Below are positions 44,525-51,537 of a stretch of 64,000 nt of DNA, one piece after another (position 1 is the stretch's first letter; every line of letters starts with the position of its first letter). The notes beneath the pieces are model-generated. The model had not been told where the DNA came from, searched no databases, and saw only the letters and a program-made list of their open reading frames with translations. The position numbers and the translations under genes were made by a program. This DNA is from Vibrio jasicida CAIM 1864 = LMG 25398 (GTDB lineage Bacteria; Pseudomonadota; Gammaproteobacteria; Enterobacterales; Vibrionaceae): contig NZ_BAOG01000003.1 of NCBI RefSeq assembly GCF_000400365.1, forward strand, positions 290,721-354,720. The letters run 5' to 3'.

Positions 44525-46117
44525 TTGATTTCCACAGCGAATATTACTCAACAATTTGGCGCTAAGCCGCTATTTGAAAACATCTCAGTTAAGTTTGGCG
44601 AAGGTAACCGCTACGGCTTAATCGGGGCTAACGGTTGTGGTAAATCAACCTTTATGAAAATCCTGAGTGGTGAGCTAGAGCAAACTAGCGGTAACGTAAG
44701 CTACGATCCGAACGAGCGCGTTGCAAAACTGAACCAGGACCAGTTCGCATATGAAGAGTTCACGGTTATCGACACGGTAATCATGGGCCATAAAGAACTA
44801 TGGGAAGTGAAGCAAGAACGTGACCGTATTTACTCTTTACCAGAAATGAGCGAAGAAGACGGTATGAAAGTGGCTGACCTTGAAGTTCAGTTTGCGGAAA
44901 TGGACGGTTACATGGCCGAGGCGAAAGCGGGTGAGTTGCTTCTTGCTGTAGGTATCCCAATGGAGCAACACTTCGGTCTAATGAGTGGAGTGGCGCCAGG
45001 CTGGAAACTTCGTGTGCTTCTAGCGCAGGTTCTCTTTGCTGACCCTGATGTGATGCTTCTTGACGAACCAACCAACAACTTGGATATGGATACTATCCGT
45101 TGGTTGGAAGACACGCTAAACGCGCGTAACTGCACCATGATCATCATCTCGCACGACCGTCACTTCCTAAACTCAGTATGTACGCACATGGCTGACTTGG
45201 ATTACGGTGAACTACGTGTTTACCCAGGCAACTACGACGAGTACATGACAGCGGCTTCCCAAGCCCGTGAACGTCTGTTGAACGACAACGCGAAGAAGAA
45301 AGCACAAATCGCTGAACTACAAACGTTCGTTGCGCGTTTCTCTGCAAACGCATCGAAAGCAAAGCAAGCGACATCTCGTGCGAAGCAAATCGACAAGATC
45401 AAACTGGACGAAGTGAAAGCGTCTAGCCGTCAAAACCCATTCATTCGTTTTGAACAGTCTAAAGAGTTGTTCCGTAACGCTCTGATTGTTGAAAACCTAA
45501 GCCAAGGTTTTGAAGACGATCTGTTTGCTAACTTCAATGCGATTTTTGAAGTCGGTGAGCGCGTTGCAATCATCGGTGAGAACGGTGTGGGTAAAACAAC
45601 CCTACTAAACACTCTTGCTGGCGTACTAGAGCCACGCTCTGGTGAGTTCAAGTGGTCTGAAAACTCAAACATTGGCTACTACGCGCAAGACCACGCACAC
45701 GATTTTGCAGAAGATATGAACCTGACAGATTGGATGGGTCAATGGCGTCAAGAAGGCGACGACGAGCAAGTGGTCCGTGGTTTCCTAGGTCGTATGCTGT
45801 TTGGTCAAGACGACATTAAGAAGTCAGTAAAAGTACTGTCGGGTGGTGAGCAAGGTCGTATGTTGCTTGGTAAGCTAATGATGCACAAACCAAACATGCT
45901 GCTAATGGACGAACCAACCAACCACATGGATATGGAATCTATCGAATCATTGAACACGGCACTAGAGCAGTACAAAGGCACATTGTTCTTCGTATCGCAC
46001 GACCGTGTATTCGTAGACTCACTAGCTACGCGTATCATCGAAATCCGTGATGGTAAAATCACAGACTTCAAAGGCACTTACTCTGAGTTCCTAAAATCTC
46101 GTGGTATTGAAGGCTAA
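44525..46117 (+). CDS. ybiT: ABC-F family ATPase YbiT
   Basis: A 530-residue soluble twin-ABC protein, same length as E. coli YbiT and nearly collinear ([40 protein letters not shown]). Walker A motifs are GANGCGKST and GENGVGKTT, signatures are [13 protein letters not shown] and [10 protein letters not shown], and the Walker B is followed by DEPTNNLD and DEPTNHMD. It has the long linker rich in [14 protein letters not shown] proteins act on ribosomes. Translation starts at a TTG (44525-44527), a rare but plausible start here because the alignment with E. coli begins exactly there. Confidence 0.93.
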   Translation: MISTANITQQFGAKPLFENISVKFGEGNRYGLIGANGCGKSTFMKILSGELEQTSGNVSYDPNERVAKLNQDQFAYEEFTVIDTVIMGHKELWEVKQERDRIYSLPEMSEEDGMKVADLEVQFAEMDGYMAEAKAGELLLAVGIPMEQHFGLMSGVAPGWKLRVLLAQVLFADPDVMLLDEPTNNLDMDTIRWLEDTLNARNCTMIIISHDRHFLNSVCTHMADLDYGELRVYPGNYDEYMTAASQARERLLNDNAKKKAQIAELQTFVARFSANASKAKQATSRAKQIDKIKLDEVKASSRQNPFIRFEQSKELFRNALIVENLSQGFEDDLFANFNAIFEVGERVAIIGENGVGKTTLLNTLAGVLEPRSGEFKWSENSNIGYYAQDHAHDFAEDMNLTDWMGQWRQEGDDEQVVRGFLGRMLFGQDDIKKSVKVLSGGEQGRMLLGKLMMHKPNMLLMDEPTNHMDMESIESLNTALEQYKGTLFFVSHDRVFVDSLATRIIEIRDGKITDFKGTYSEFLKSRGIEG

Positions 46118-46135
46118 TCCTTCTACCGAATAAAT

Positions 46136-46162
46136 AAAAAGACCTCATCGCGAGGTCTTTTT
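46136..46162. terminator. Bidirectional terminator between ybiT and the fdhD unit
   Basis: AAAAAGACCTC and GAGGTCTTTTT form a stem with an ATCGC loop. T-runs follow on both strands. Confidence 0.85.
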
Positions 46163-46170
46163 TTATGTCT

Positions 46171-46204
46171 ATTCTTTGCTAGCGCTAATTCTTTGCTAGC
46201 GCTA
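46171..46204. repeat. Tandem duplication of a 17-bp unit
   Basis: ATTCTTTGCTAGCGCTA occurs twice without gap (46171-46187 and 46188-46204). Each copy contains the palindrome TAGCGCTA. No function is apparent; it looks like a slippage product. Confidence 0.7.
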
Positions 46205-46215
46205 GGTTGTGGCGT

Positions 46216-46335
46216 TCAATCCTTAAATTGCCTCATTAGATAAGCATAAATGCCAACGAGCCCGAAAGTAATGATCATCGAAACGATGATACCGCTTGGG
46301 GTGAGTAGATAATTCCACAGTTGATCGTTGTTCAT
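46216..46335 (-). CDS. 39-residue single-pass membrane protein (DUF3149-like)
   Basis: A short frame starts at ATG 46333-46335 and stops at TGA 46216-46218, encoding MNNDQLWNYLLTPSGIIVSM and a further 19 residues. One membrane helix spans ~15-34 and the tail is RQFKD. AAAGGATG lies 6 nt before the start. The pattern (short N terminus ending in a small-residue turn, then one helix) resembles DUF3149 proteins from memory. It follows fdhD on the same strand and is probably in the same sigma-54 unit. Confidence 0.7.
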   Translation of the reverse strand: MNNDQLWNYLLTPSGIIVSMIITFGLVGIYAYLMRQFKD

Positions 46336-46401
46336 CGTTCACATCCTTTGTGAATCCATATGATTGTTTAAGTCTAACTCATTTGGCGACTTAATGATGA
46401 G

Positions 46402-47256
46402 TTATTGATTTCCCTTTACGTCAAAATCAATTTTCTCTGCGCCTGTGAATACTTGGAAACGTAAACCTTTAGCACGAGCGATAGTGGTAATGCCAAACTT
46501 CTTGGCTAGATCTAAGCCCATTTGCGTAACGCCAGAGCGAGACAGCAAAACTGGAATGCCCATTTGAGCGACCTTGATTACCATCTCTGATGTAAGGCGA
46601 CCCGTTGTGTAGAAAATTTTATCTTCGCCGGTTTCTTGGTTAAGCCACATTTCGCCCGCGAGGGTATCAACAGCATTATGGCGACCAACATCTTCCACAA
46701 ATGACAGTACTTTATCGCCTTTGCACACTGCACAGCCATGAACTGCACCAGCTTTCTTGTAAGTGTCATTATAGTGCGTCAACGCTTCTAACGAGGTGTA
46801 TATCTCAGACTGTTTGAGTGGCATTTGTGGTACTTGATAATCTTCAAGCTGCTTCATTACGTTGCCGTACATAGTGCCTTGACCACAACCAGACGTGACG
46901 GTCTTCTTCTTCAATGCACCTTCAAGATGTTCTATGTTCTCTTTGGTGATAACCGCAGCTGTGTGCGTTTCCCAATCGATAATCACAGATTCAATCGCTT
47001 CAGGATCTGAAAGAAAGCTTTGATTCTTCAAATAACCCAATACAAGCGCTTCTGGGCGAGAACCGAGTGTCATCAGTGTGACAATCTCTTTCCAGTTCAA
47101 CATGACGGTAAGAGGGCGTTCACACGCAATTTGCTTAGTCAGCTTCTCACCGTATTCGTCAAACACTTCTACTTCGATGGTCTGTAGGGGATTTTCACTG
47201 GTTTTAATAATGTTTGGTTTTACCACAGTCATGTCCTGATGAATGAGAGAGCTCAT
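46402..47256 (-). CDS. fdhD: Formate dehydrogenase accessory sulfurtransferase FdhD
   Basis: A 284-residue protein (from the preferred start). The family motifs are CERPLTVMLNWKEIVTLMTL, SFVEDVGRHNAVDTLAGEMW, FYTTGRLTSEMVIKVAQMGI and LLSRSGVT. FdhD transfers sulfur from IscS to the Mo/W cofactor to sulfurate FDH. The usual CxxC loop reads TSGCGQGTM, so only the first Cys (residue ~124) is kept; a second CAVC pair lies at GAVHGCAVCKGDK. The frame opens at 47292, but the sigma-54 start near 47291 leaves no leader for it. Met 47256 has GAGAGCG upstream; Met 47232 remains possible. Confidence 0.9.
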   Translation of the reverse strand: MSSLIHQDMTVVKPNIIKTSENPLQTIEVEVFDEYGEKLTKQIACERPLTVMLNWKEIVTLMTLGSRPEALVLGYLKNQSFLSDPEAIESVIIDWETHTAAVITKENIEHLEGALKKKTVTSGCGQGTMYGNVMKQLEDYQVPQMPLKQSEIYTSLEALTHYNDTYKKAGAVHGCAVCKGDKVLSFVEDVGRHNAVDTLAGEMWLNQETGEDKIFYTTGRLTSEMVIKVAQMGIPVLLSRSGVTQMGLDLAKKFGITTIARAKGLRFQVFTGAEKIDFDVKGNQ

Positions 47257-47301
47257 GGACGCTCTCATTGATGGGTTCTTTTGTCTTAACAAGGATTACA
47301 A

Positions 47302-47317
47302 AGCAATTCTCATTCCA
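47302..47317 (-). promoter_or_regulatory. Sigma-54 promoter of fdhD
   Basis: The minus strand reads TGGAATGAGAATTGCT, matching TGGCACGNNNNTTGCW with two mismatches and exact GG-N10-GC spacing. The start is near 47291, 35 nt before the preferred fdhD ATG. Confidence 0.75.
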
Positions 47318-47448
47318 AAATAGCGGGTATAAATGAAATTGCGAGGCTTTACGTCAAATGTCTGCTAAAACTGAGAGTTCGCAGTAATGACACAGACTCA
47401 CACTGACGGCTAGACTAATTTTGTATAGAGAGAAAAGTGAGTTTGATT

Positions 47449-47464
47449 TGGCGCGTTTATTGCT
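47449..47464 (+). promoter_or_regulatory. Sigma-54 promoter of DUF3305-DUF3306
   Basis: TGGCGCGTTTATTGCT matches the consensus with one mismatch (G for A) and has exact GG-N10-GC spacing. The start is near 47475, 72 nt before the DUF3305 ATG. It diverges from the fdhD promoter. Confidence 0.85.
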
Positions 47465-47490
47465 TTGTAACGCTAAAATGGTTGAAAGCA

Positions 47491-47507
47491 AAGTACAAAA
47501 TGTCCTT
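47491..47507. promoter_or_regulatory. Weak copy of the FDH palindrome in the DUF3305 leader
   Basis: AAGTACA-AAA-TGTCCTT keeps the core TACAAAATGTC of the tup site but not the outer bases. It lies about 16-32 nt downstream of the DUF3305 start and about 190 nt upstream of the fdhD promoter, so it could serve fdhD or damp DUF3305. Confidence 0.4.
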
Positions 47508-47546
47508 TTCTGTCTTCAAGCCTACATAGAACAAACTGGATGAGTT

Positions 47547-48011
47547 ATGTCGAATACGAAAGAGTTCGAGAACAAATACGAAAAAACAGAAGATTCATGG
47601 CCAATTGGCGTTGATTTGGTAGAGCACGAAATCAGCACTGGGATTTGGGTTACGACTCAATGGCAGCTTGCAGGTTTTGAAATCACGCCAACGGATGAGA
47701 CTCAAGATGTGTGTTTACTGCAACTGCATAAAGATGAGCGTACTGATTACCGATTTAATCTAAGTTCTCAGCAACCTAAGTTGTTTTTAATTATGGATAA
47801 TGTGGATTCTGGTGAAAAACCAATAATTCAATTGCTTACTGCCTCTCAAACGGTTGCTGCACAATATATGGATGGCGATAACCTAGTGTTGTCCAATGAT
47901 ATGCCATTACCCATTCAAGCTTGGATGGAAGCCTTTATTGGTCGCCATGGTGAGTTGTTAGAAGTAAGACGTAAGAAACGCAAAGGAGCGGGTAGAGCAA
48001 ATGGCAACTAG
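47547..48011 (+). CDS. DUF3305 protein of formate dehydrogenase clusters
   Basis: A 154-residue soluble protein that I recognise as DUF3305, found next to formate dehydrogenase genes in proteobacteria. It reads WPIGVDLVEHEISTGIWVTT near the start and ends in a basic tail (RRKKRKGAGR). No catalytic motif is visible; an assembly role is usually assumed. It starts 72 nt after a sigma-54 start and overlaps the DUF3306 gene by 11 nt. Confidence 0.85.
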   Translation: MSNTKEFENKYEKTEDSWPIGVDLVEHEISTGIWVTTQWQLAGFEITPTDETQDVCLLQLHKDERTDYRFNLSSQQPKLFLIMDNVDSGEKPIIQLLTASQTVAAQYMDGDNLVLSNDMPLPIQAWMEAFIGRHGELLEVRRKKRKGAGRANGN

Positions 48012-48639
48012 TTTTTTTAGCCGTTGGTCGAAACGTAAATTGGAAGAAACCACTACCGAGTCTACAGACGCTAAGGTAGTGGAGCCTGTTGAATCTACTG
48101 AACCAAAAACCGCACTAGCTCATGAAGACTTAAGTACGGAAGCGCAAACATTGGCTACCGAGGCTTCTGTTACTGAGACTGAAGCTAAAGGAGCAATAGC
48201 TCAAGAAGCATCAAGCGAAACTACTGATTCTGAAGAGATGTCCGTAGCGCAGCTATTGGTGTCTGAGGCTTCAGAGAGCGTTAAGAAAGCCGCACTGCGT
48301 AAGATGTTCTTATCAGAAGAGTTTAACGTTCGTGATGGCTTGGATGATTACGATGATGACTACAGTAACCTCAAGTCGCTTTCTGAAGGGGTGGCTGAAA
48401 CACTTCGTGATTGGGTAAAAGAGAAAACGGAAGAAGAACCAACAGAAGAAACCGCACAATCAACTGAATCTTATGAAGAAAGTGATATTGAATCGGCTGA
48501 TGTAGAACTTGCTGAAGGTGTCGAAATTCCCGAAGAACAAAAAGAACTGGATATAAACACAGTGCCTAGTGAGGGTGATATTCCAGAGACAAAACTAGAC
48601 CCTGAAGAGGTGAGACAAAATATACCACACAAAGAATAG
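48001..48639 (+). CDS. DUF3306 protein of formate dehydrogenase clusters
   Basis: A 212-residue, very acidic protein. The N terminus FFSRWSKRKLEE matches the DUF3306 start, and the folded part is KKAALRKMFLSEEFNVRDGL to SLSEGVAETLRDWV. The flanks are low-complexity Glu/Thr/Ser and probably disordered. Partner of DUF3305 by constant adjacency; function unknown. A candidate activator half-palindrome lies in its last codons (48611-48627). Confidence 0.85.
   Translation: MATSFFSRWSKRKLEETTTESTDAKVVEPVESTEPKTALAHEDLSTEAQTLATEASVTETEAKGAIAQEASSETTDSEEMSVAQLLVSEASESVKKAALRKMFLSEEFNVRDGLDDYDDDYSNLKSLSEGVAETLRDWVKEKTEEEPTEETAQSTESYEESDIESADVELAEGVEIPEEQKELDINTVPSEGDIPETKLDPEEVRQNIPHKE
48611..48627. 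promoter_or_regulatory. Distal palindromic activator site upstream of the FDH operon
   Basis: TGAGACA-AAA-TATACCA has a perfect left arm (identical to the site at 48672) and a degraded right arm. It lies inside the DUF3306 coding end, about 131 nt upstream of the FDH sigma-54 promoter. Confidence 0.5.
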
Positions 48640-48664
48640 GTACATTTTGACTAAACGCTCAATG

Positions 48665-48699
48665 AACCGGCTGAGACAAAATGTCCCAGTCGGTTTTTT
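48665..48699 (+). terminator. Terminator after DUF3306 that contains an activator palindrome
   Basis: AACCGGCTGAGACA pairs with TGTCCCAGTCGGTT (two mismatches or wobble pairs) around an AAA loop, followed by TTTTTTT. It ends the DUF3305-DUF3306 unit 25 nt past the stop. The inner part of the stem (48672-48688) is also the best copy of the FDH palindrome. Confidence 0.8.
48672..48688. promoter_or_regulatory. Proximal palindromic activator site upstream of the FDH operon
   Basis: TGAGACA-AAA-TGTCCCA is the most symmetric copy of the motif. It lies 70 nt upstream of the sigma-54 promoter at 48758, typical for an NtrC-class activator. The same bases form a terminator stem. Confidence 0.7.
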
Positions 48700-48757
48700 T
48701 ATCCCTACAATTTCCAAGATAAATAGCTAACCTATTGAAAATTAGATGATATTTAAT

Positions 48758-48773
48758 TGGCACGACATTTGCT
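48758..48773 (+). promoter_or_regulatory. Sigma-54 promoter of the formate dehydrogenase operon
   Basis: TGGCACGACATTTGCT is a perfect match to TGGCACGNNNNTTGCW, with exact GG-N10-GC spacing. The start would be near 48784. Confidence 0.92.
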
Positions 48774-48784
48774 ATCTGTTGTTC

Positions 48785-48949
48785 ATTACCATTCTTGTTG
48801 AAGTTAGACCATTTGCCCAACAGGCAGTGATAACCCGGGTGGGACTACCTAAAAGGGGTAGTTACTGACGAGTTAATCAGCAGAATCGCCTGCGCTAACT
48901 ACAATGAAAGATGGAAGAAACTATCCATGCGTATAAATGGAACTGAGCA
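48785..48949 (+). ncRNA. Structured 5' leader of the FDH operon, candidate cis-regulatory RNA
   Basis: The 165-nt leader has several short hairpins: TGCC/GGCA around CAACA, a CCCGGG core, ACTACC/GGTAGT (48844-48862) and GCAG/CTGC. No short upstream frame or known riboswitch core is recognised. A leader this long is uncommon and matches the length of the tup leader. Confidence 0.35.
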
Positions 48950-50611
48950 ATGTTGAAACAACTATTAGAACAAGCAACTTCCAATAACGGTAAAGCGCGT
49001 CTGTATGCGTTTGAGAATACCGTAGAGTTGACCAATCTTATTCCACCAACGGTGAGCTACGAGAGTGGCGGTAATACACTGATTGTTGGACCGACTGCCA
49101 TCATTGAGAGTGCAGCCGCGCAGCTATCTCAAATGAACAGCCTGACACTTCTTTCTACAGACGGAGAGAAAGGCACCAATCCAGAACTGTACTTTGCAAA
49201 CTCAGTTCAGGTTTCTGGTTTCCTAGGCACGTTTGAAGTGCTTATCGAAAATAACGGTCTAACAAGCAACCTAGCAAAAGTCGCTATTAATAGTGATTGT
49301 TTCGATGTTGTTCTCGATCTTTGTCTAAACAGTTGCATGTCAGAAGAGGTTCCGGTTCCGGGTTACTACCCAGTAGGACGCGGCTATCCAAAACTGGCAG
49401 AAGCGTTAGAAGAAATCCCAACATTAATGGGTACGTTTGATAAGCCAAAATTCTTCCGTCTGGACACTGACCTATGTGCGCACAGTTCTCGTGGCGTAAA
49501 AGGTTGTGAGCGTTGTGTGGATGCTTGTCCTGCTGGTGCACTATCAAGTGAAGGCAGCGATAAAACCGGTCATCGCATCGAGATTAACCCATACCTATGT
49601 CAGGGCGTGGGTACTTGTGCAACGGCTTGCCCGACAGAAGCGATTCACTACGCGCTACCTAATCCTGAAGATACGCAAAAATTCATTGAACGCACGCTAG
49701 CGAACTACGAGCAAGCGGGCGGTCTGGATCCTATCGTTCTTATCTGTAGTTCTCGTCACGAGACTTACAACGTGATGGCACTGAAAGCGCTACCAGATAA
49801 CGTGATTCCAATTGTGGTTGAAGAGCTTCCTTCTATCGGTATCGATACATGGTTCGCAGCTCTAGTTAATGGCGCGACGCAAGTGCTATTTGCAGCTTCT
49901 CGTTTTATGCCTGCAACCATCATTCGTGTTCTAAATAACGAAGTAGGTATCGCGCAAGAGCTATTGGATCAACTTGGTATCGCAAAAGAGACCATCGATA
50001 TCCTTTACTTGGAATCGCTTCGTGAAGGTCCTCCAACACTATGTACAGATTCATTCGACCTTGCCCTTGGCGATCTTCAAGGTAACAAGCGTCAACGTCT
50101 ATTTACTGCGCTGGATGCAATGTCTTCTTCTCGTATTCCTGTTGAGAACATTGTTGAACTGCCTGCGAACGCGCCTTACGGCAATGTTTCTTGTGAAAGC
50201 AAAGATTGTACGTTGTGTATGAGCTGTGTGGCGGTTTGTCCGACACGTGCACTTCATACTGATGGTGAATCTCCATCACTTAAATTCGTTGAACAAGATT
50301 GTATTCAATGTGGTTTGTGTGAAAAGGCATGTCCAGAGAAAGTTCTGACTCTAACGCCACGCATGAACTGGGTGAAAGAAGAGCGCCAAAAAGCGGTTGT
50401 GATTCACGAAGAGAAAGCAGCGGAATGTATTCGCTGTCATAAGCCATTCGCACCTCAGTCTATGATCGATATGCTACAAAACAAGTTACGCGGTCACTCT
50501 CATTTCTCTGATGAAGCGGCGATCAATCGTATCGCGATGTGTGAAGACTGCCGTGTGATCGACATGTTTGAGTCGATGGCAGAAGACCCAATGAAACAAC
50601 TGAAATACTAG
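48950..50611 (+). CDS. Multi-cluster 4Fe-4S ferredoxin-like protein of the FDH operon
   Basis: A 553-residue soluble iron-sulfur protein. Two dicluster ferredoxin modules are visible: CERCVDACPAGAL with CQGVGTCATACPTEAI (about 185-230), and CTLCMSCVAVCPTRAL with CIQCGLCEKACPEKVL (about 420-465). A C-terminal CIRCHKPF...CEDCRV pair could bind another metal. The linker (about 250-400) contains a Rossmann-like region (LICSSRHETYNVMALKAL). It probably passes electrons or helps assemble the enzyme. First gene of the operon, 339 codons longer than a plain ferredoxin. Confidence 0.85.
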   Translation: MLKQLLEQATSNNGKARLYAFENTVELTNLIPPTVSYESGGNTLIVGPTAIIESAAAQLSQMNSLTLLSTDGEKGTNPELYFANSVQVSGFLGTFEVLIENNGLTSNLAKVAINSDCFDVVLDLCLNSCMSEEVPVPGYYPVGRGYPKLAEALEEIPTLMGTFDKPKFFRLDTDLCAHSSRGVKGCERCVDACPAGALSSEGSDKTGHRIEINPYLCQGVGTCATACPTEAIHYALPNPEDTQKFIERTLANYEQAGGLDPIVLICSSRHETYNVMALKALPDNVIPIVVEELPSIGIDTWFAALVNGATQVLFAASRFMPATIIRVLNNEVGIAQELLDQLGIAKETIDILYLESLREGPPTLCTDSFDLALGDLQGNKRQRLFTALDAMSSSRIPVENIVELPANAPYGNVSCESKDCTLCMSCVAVCPTRALHTDGESPSLKFVEQDCIQCGLCEKACPEKVLTLTPRMNWVKEERQKAVVIHEEKAAECIRCHKPFAPQSMIDMLQNKLRGHSHFSDEAAINRIAMCEDCRVIDMFESMAEDPMKQLKY

Positions 50612-50620
50612 GAGCTCGCA

Positions 50621-51253
50621 GTGGATACACAACGAGAACAAGAACAAACACTGAGAACAGAGATCTACTTGGTTTTGTCAGCGCTTTTCCGTAGCGCACC
50701 AAGTGAAGAGATGATCGAGTTCCTGACTTCTCTAGAAGTTGAACCATCAGAAAGCGCAATGCAAAAAGCGTGGATTGCACTGCAGCAAGCGGCAAAAGAT
50801 TCCAACCGTGAAGCGCTCGAAGATGAATACCAAGATCTTTTCATTGGTATCGGTCGTGGTGAAGTGATGCCGTTTGGCTCATGGCACATGACGGGCGCAA
50901 TGATGGAAAAACCACTGGCTGAAATTCGTCACGATTTGGAACTGCTTGGTTTCGAGCGCGATGAAAATGTGAGAGAGCCGGAAGACCACATCGCAGCACT
51001 TTGTGAAGTGATGTCGATGCTAACGGGTGAAGAAGAAGATCTTCAACAAGCGGTGTTTAACAAACACATCGCACCTTGGTTTAACTCTTTCACTCAGCAA
51101 CTAGAAAACGCAGAGAGCGCGAACTTTTATAAGCCAGCAGCTCAACTGTGTGAGGCGTTCTTAACACTGGAACAAGTGCGCTTTAGCGTGAACACCAAAA
51201 GCAGTAAGCACAAATTAAAAATTGATGTGAAAAACGTCACTGATTACGAGTAA
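50621..51253 (+). CDS. TorD/DmsD-family molecular chaperone
   Basis: A 210-residue all-helical protein with the family signature DEYQDLFIGIGRGEVMPFGSWH and E-x-E-D-H (VREPEDHIAALCEVM). TorD-type chaperones bind Tat signal peptides and guide cofactor loading, here presumably for the FDH catalytic subunit. The start is a GTG at 50621, preceded by AGGAG at a good distance. Between the Fe-S protein and the Tat peptide genes. Confidence 0.9.
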   Translation: MDTQREQEQTLRTEIYLVLSALFRSAPSEEMIEFLTSLEVEPSESAMQKAWIALQQAAKDSNREALEDEYQDLFIGIGRGEVMPFGSWHMTGAMMEKPLAEIRHDLELLGFERDENVREPEDHIAALCEVMSMLTGEEEDLQQAVFNKHIAPWFNSFTQQLENAESANFYKPAAQLCEAFLTLEQVRFSVNTKSSKHKLKIDVKNVTDYE

Positions 51254-51323
51254 TCGGGCAGTACTTGGTCATATCGATAGAGGGGCAATAGCCTCCAAAG
51301 ATCTACCGTAAGGTAAGGAAGCA

Positions 51324-51527
51324 ATGATGAAAGATAATAAAGAAATAAACACAAGCCGTAGGGACCTCCTGAAAGGCTTAACGACTGCAGCCGTAGCTGG
51401 TGCGGTTGTCGCTGGAACAACAAAAGTGGCAAGCGCTTCAGAAACGGTTGAGCCTTCTGAAAAAGACGTGAAGAAGAAAGGGTATCGTGAAACTCAACAC
51501 ATTCGCGATTACTACGACACACTTTAG
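51324..51527 (+). CDS. Small Tat-targeted protein of FDH operons (formate_TAT type)
   Basis: A 67-residue protein with a twin-arginine signal (NTSRRDLLKGLTTAAVAGAV) and only about 30 residues after the likely cut site (ASA). It matches the short 'formate dehydrogenase region TAT target' family (TIGR02811, from memory). It could be a tiny periplasmic subunit or a carrier peptide. Two ATGs begin the frame, with AAGGAAG before them. It ends 10 nt before fdhA. Confidence 0.85.
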   Translation: MMKDNKEINTSRRDLLKGLTTAAVAGAVVAGTTKVASASETVEPSEKDVKKKGYRETQHIRDYYDTL

Positions 51528-51537
51528 GAGATAACGG

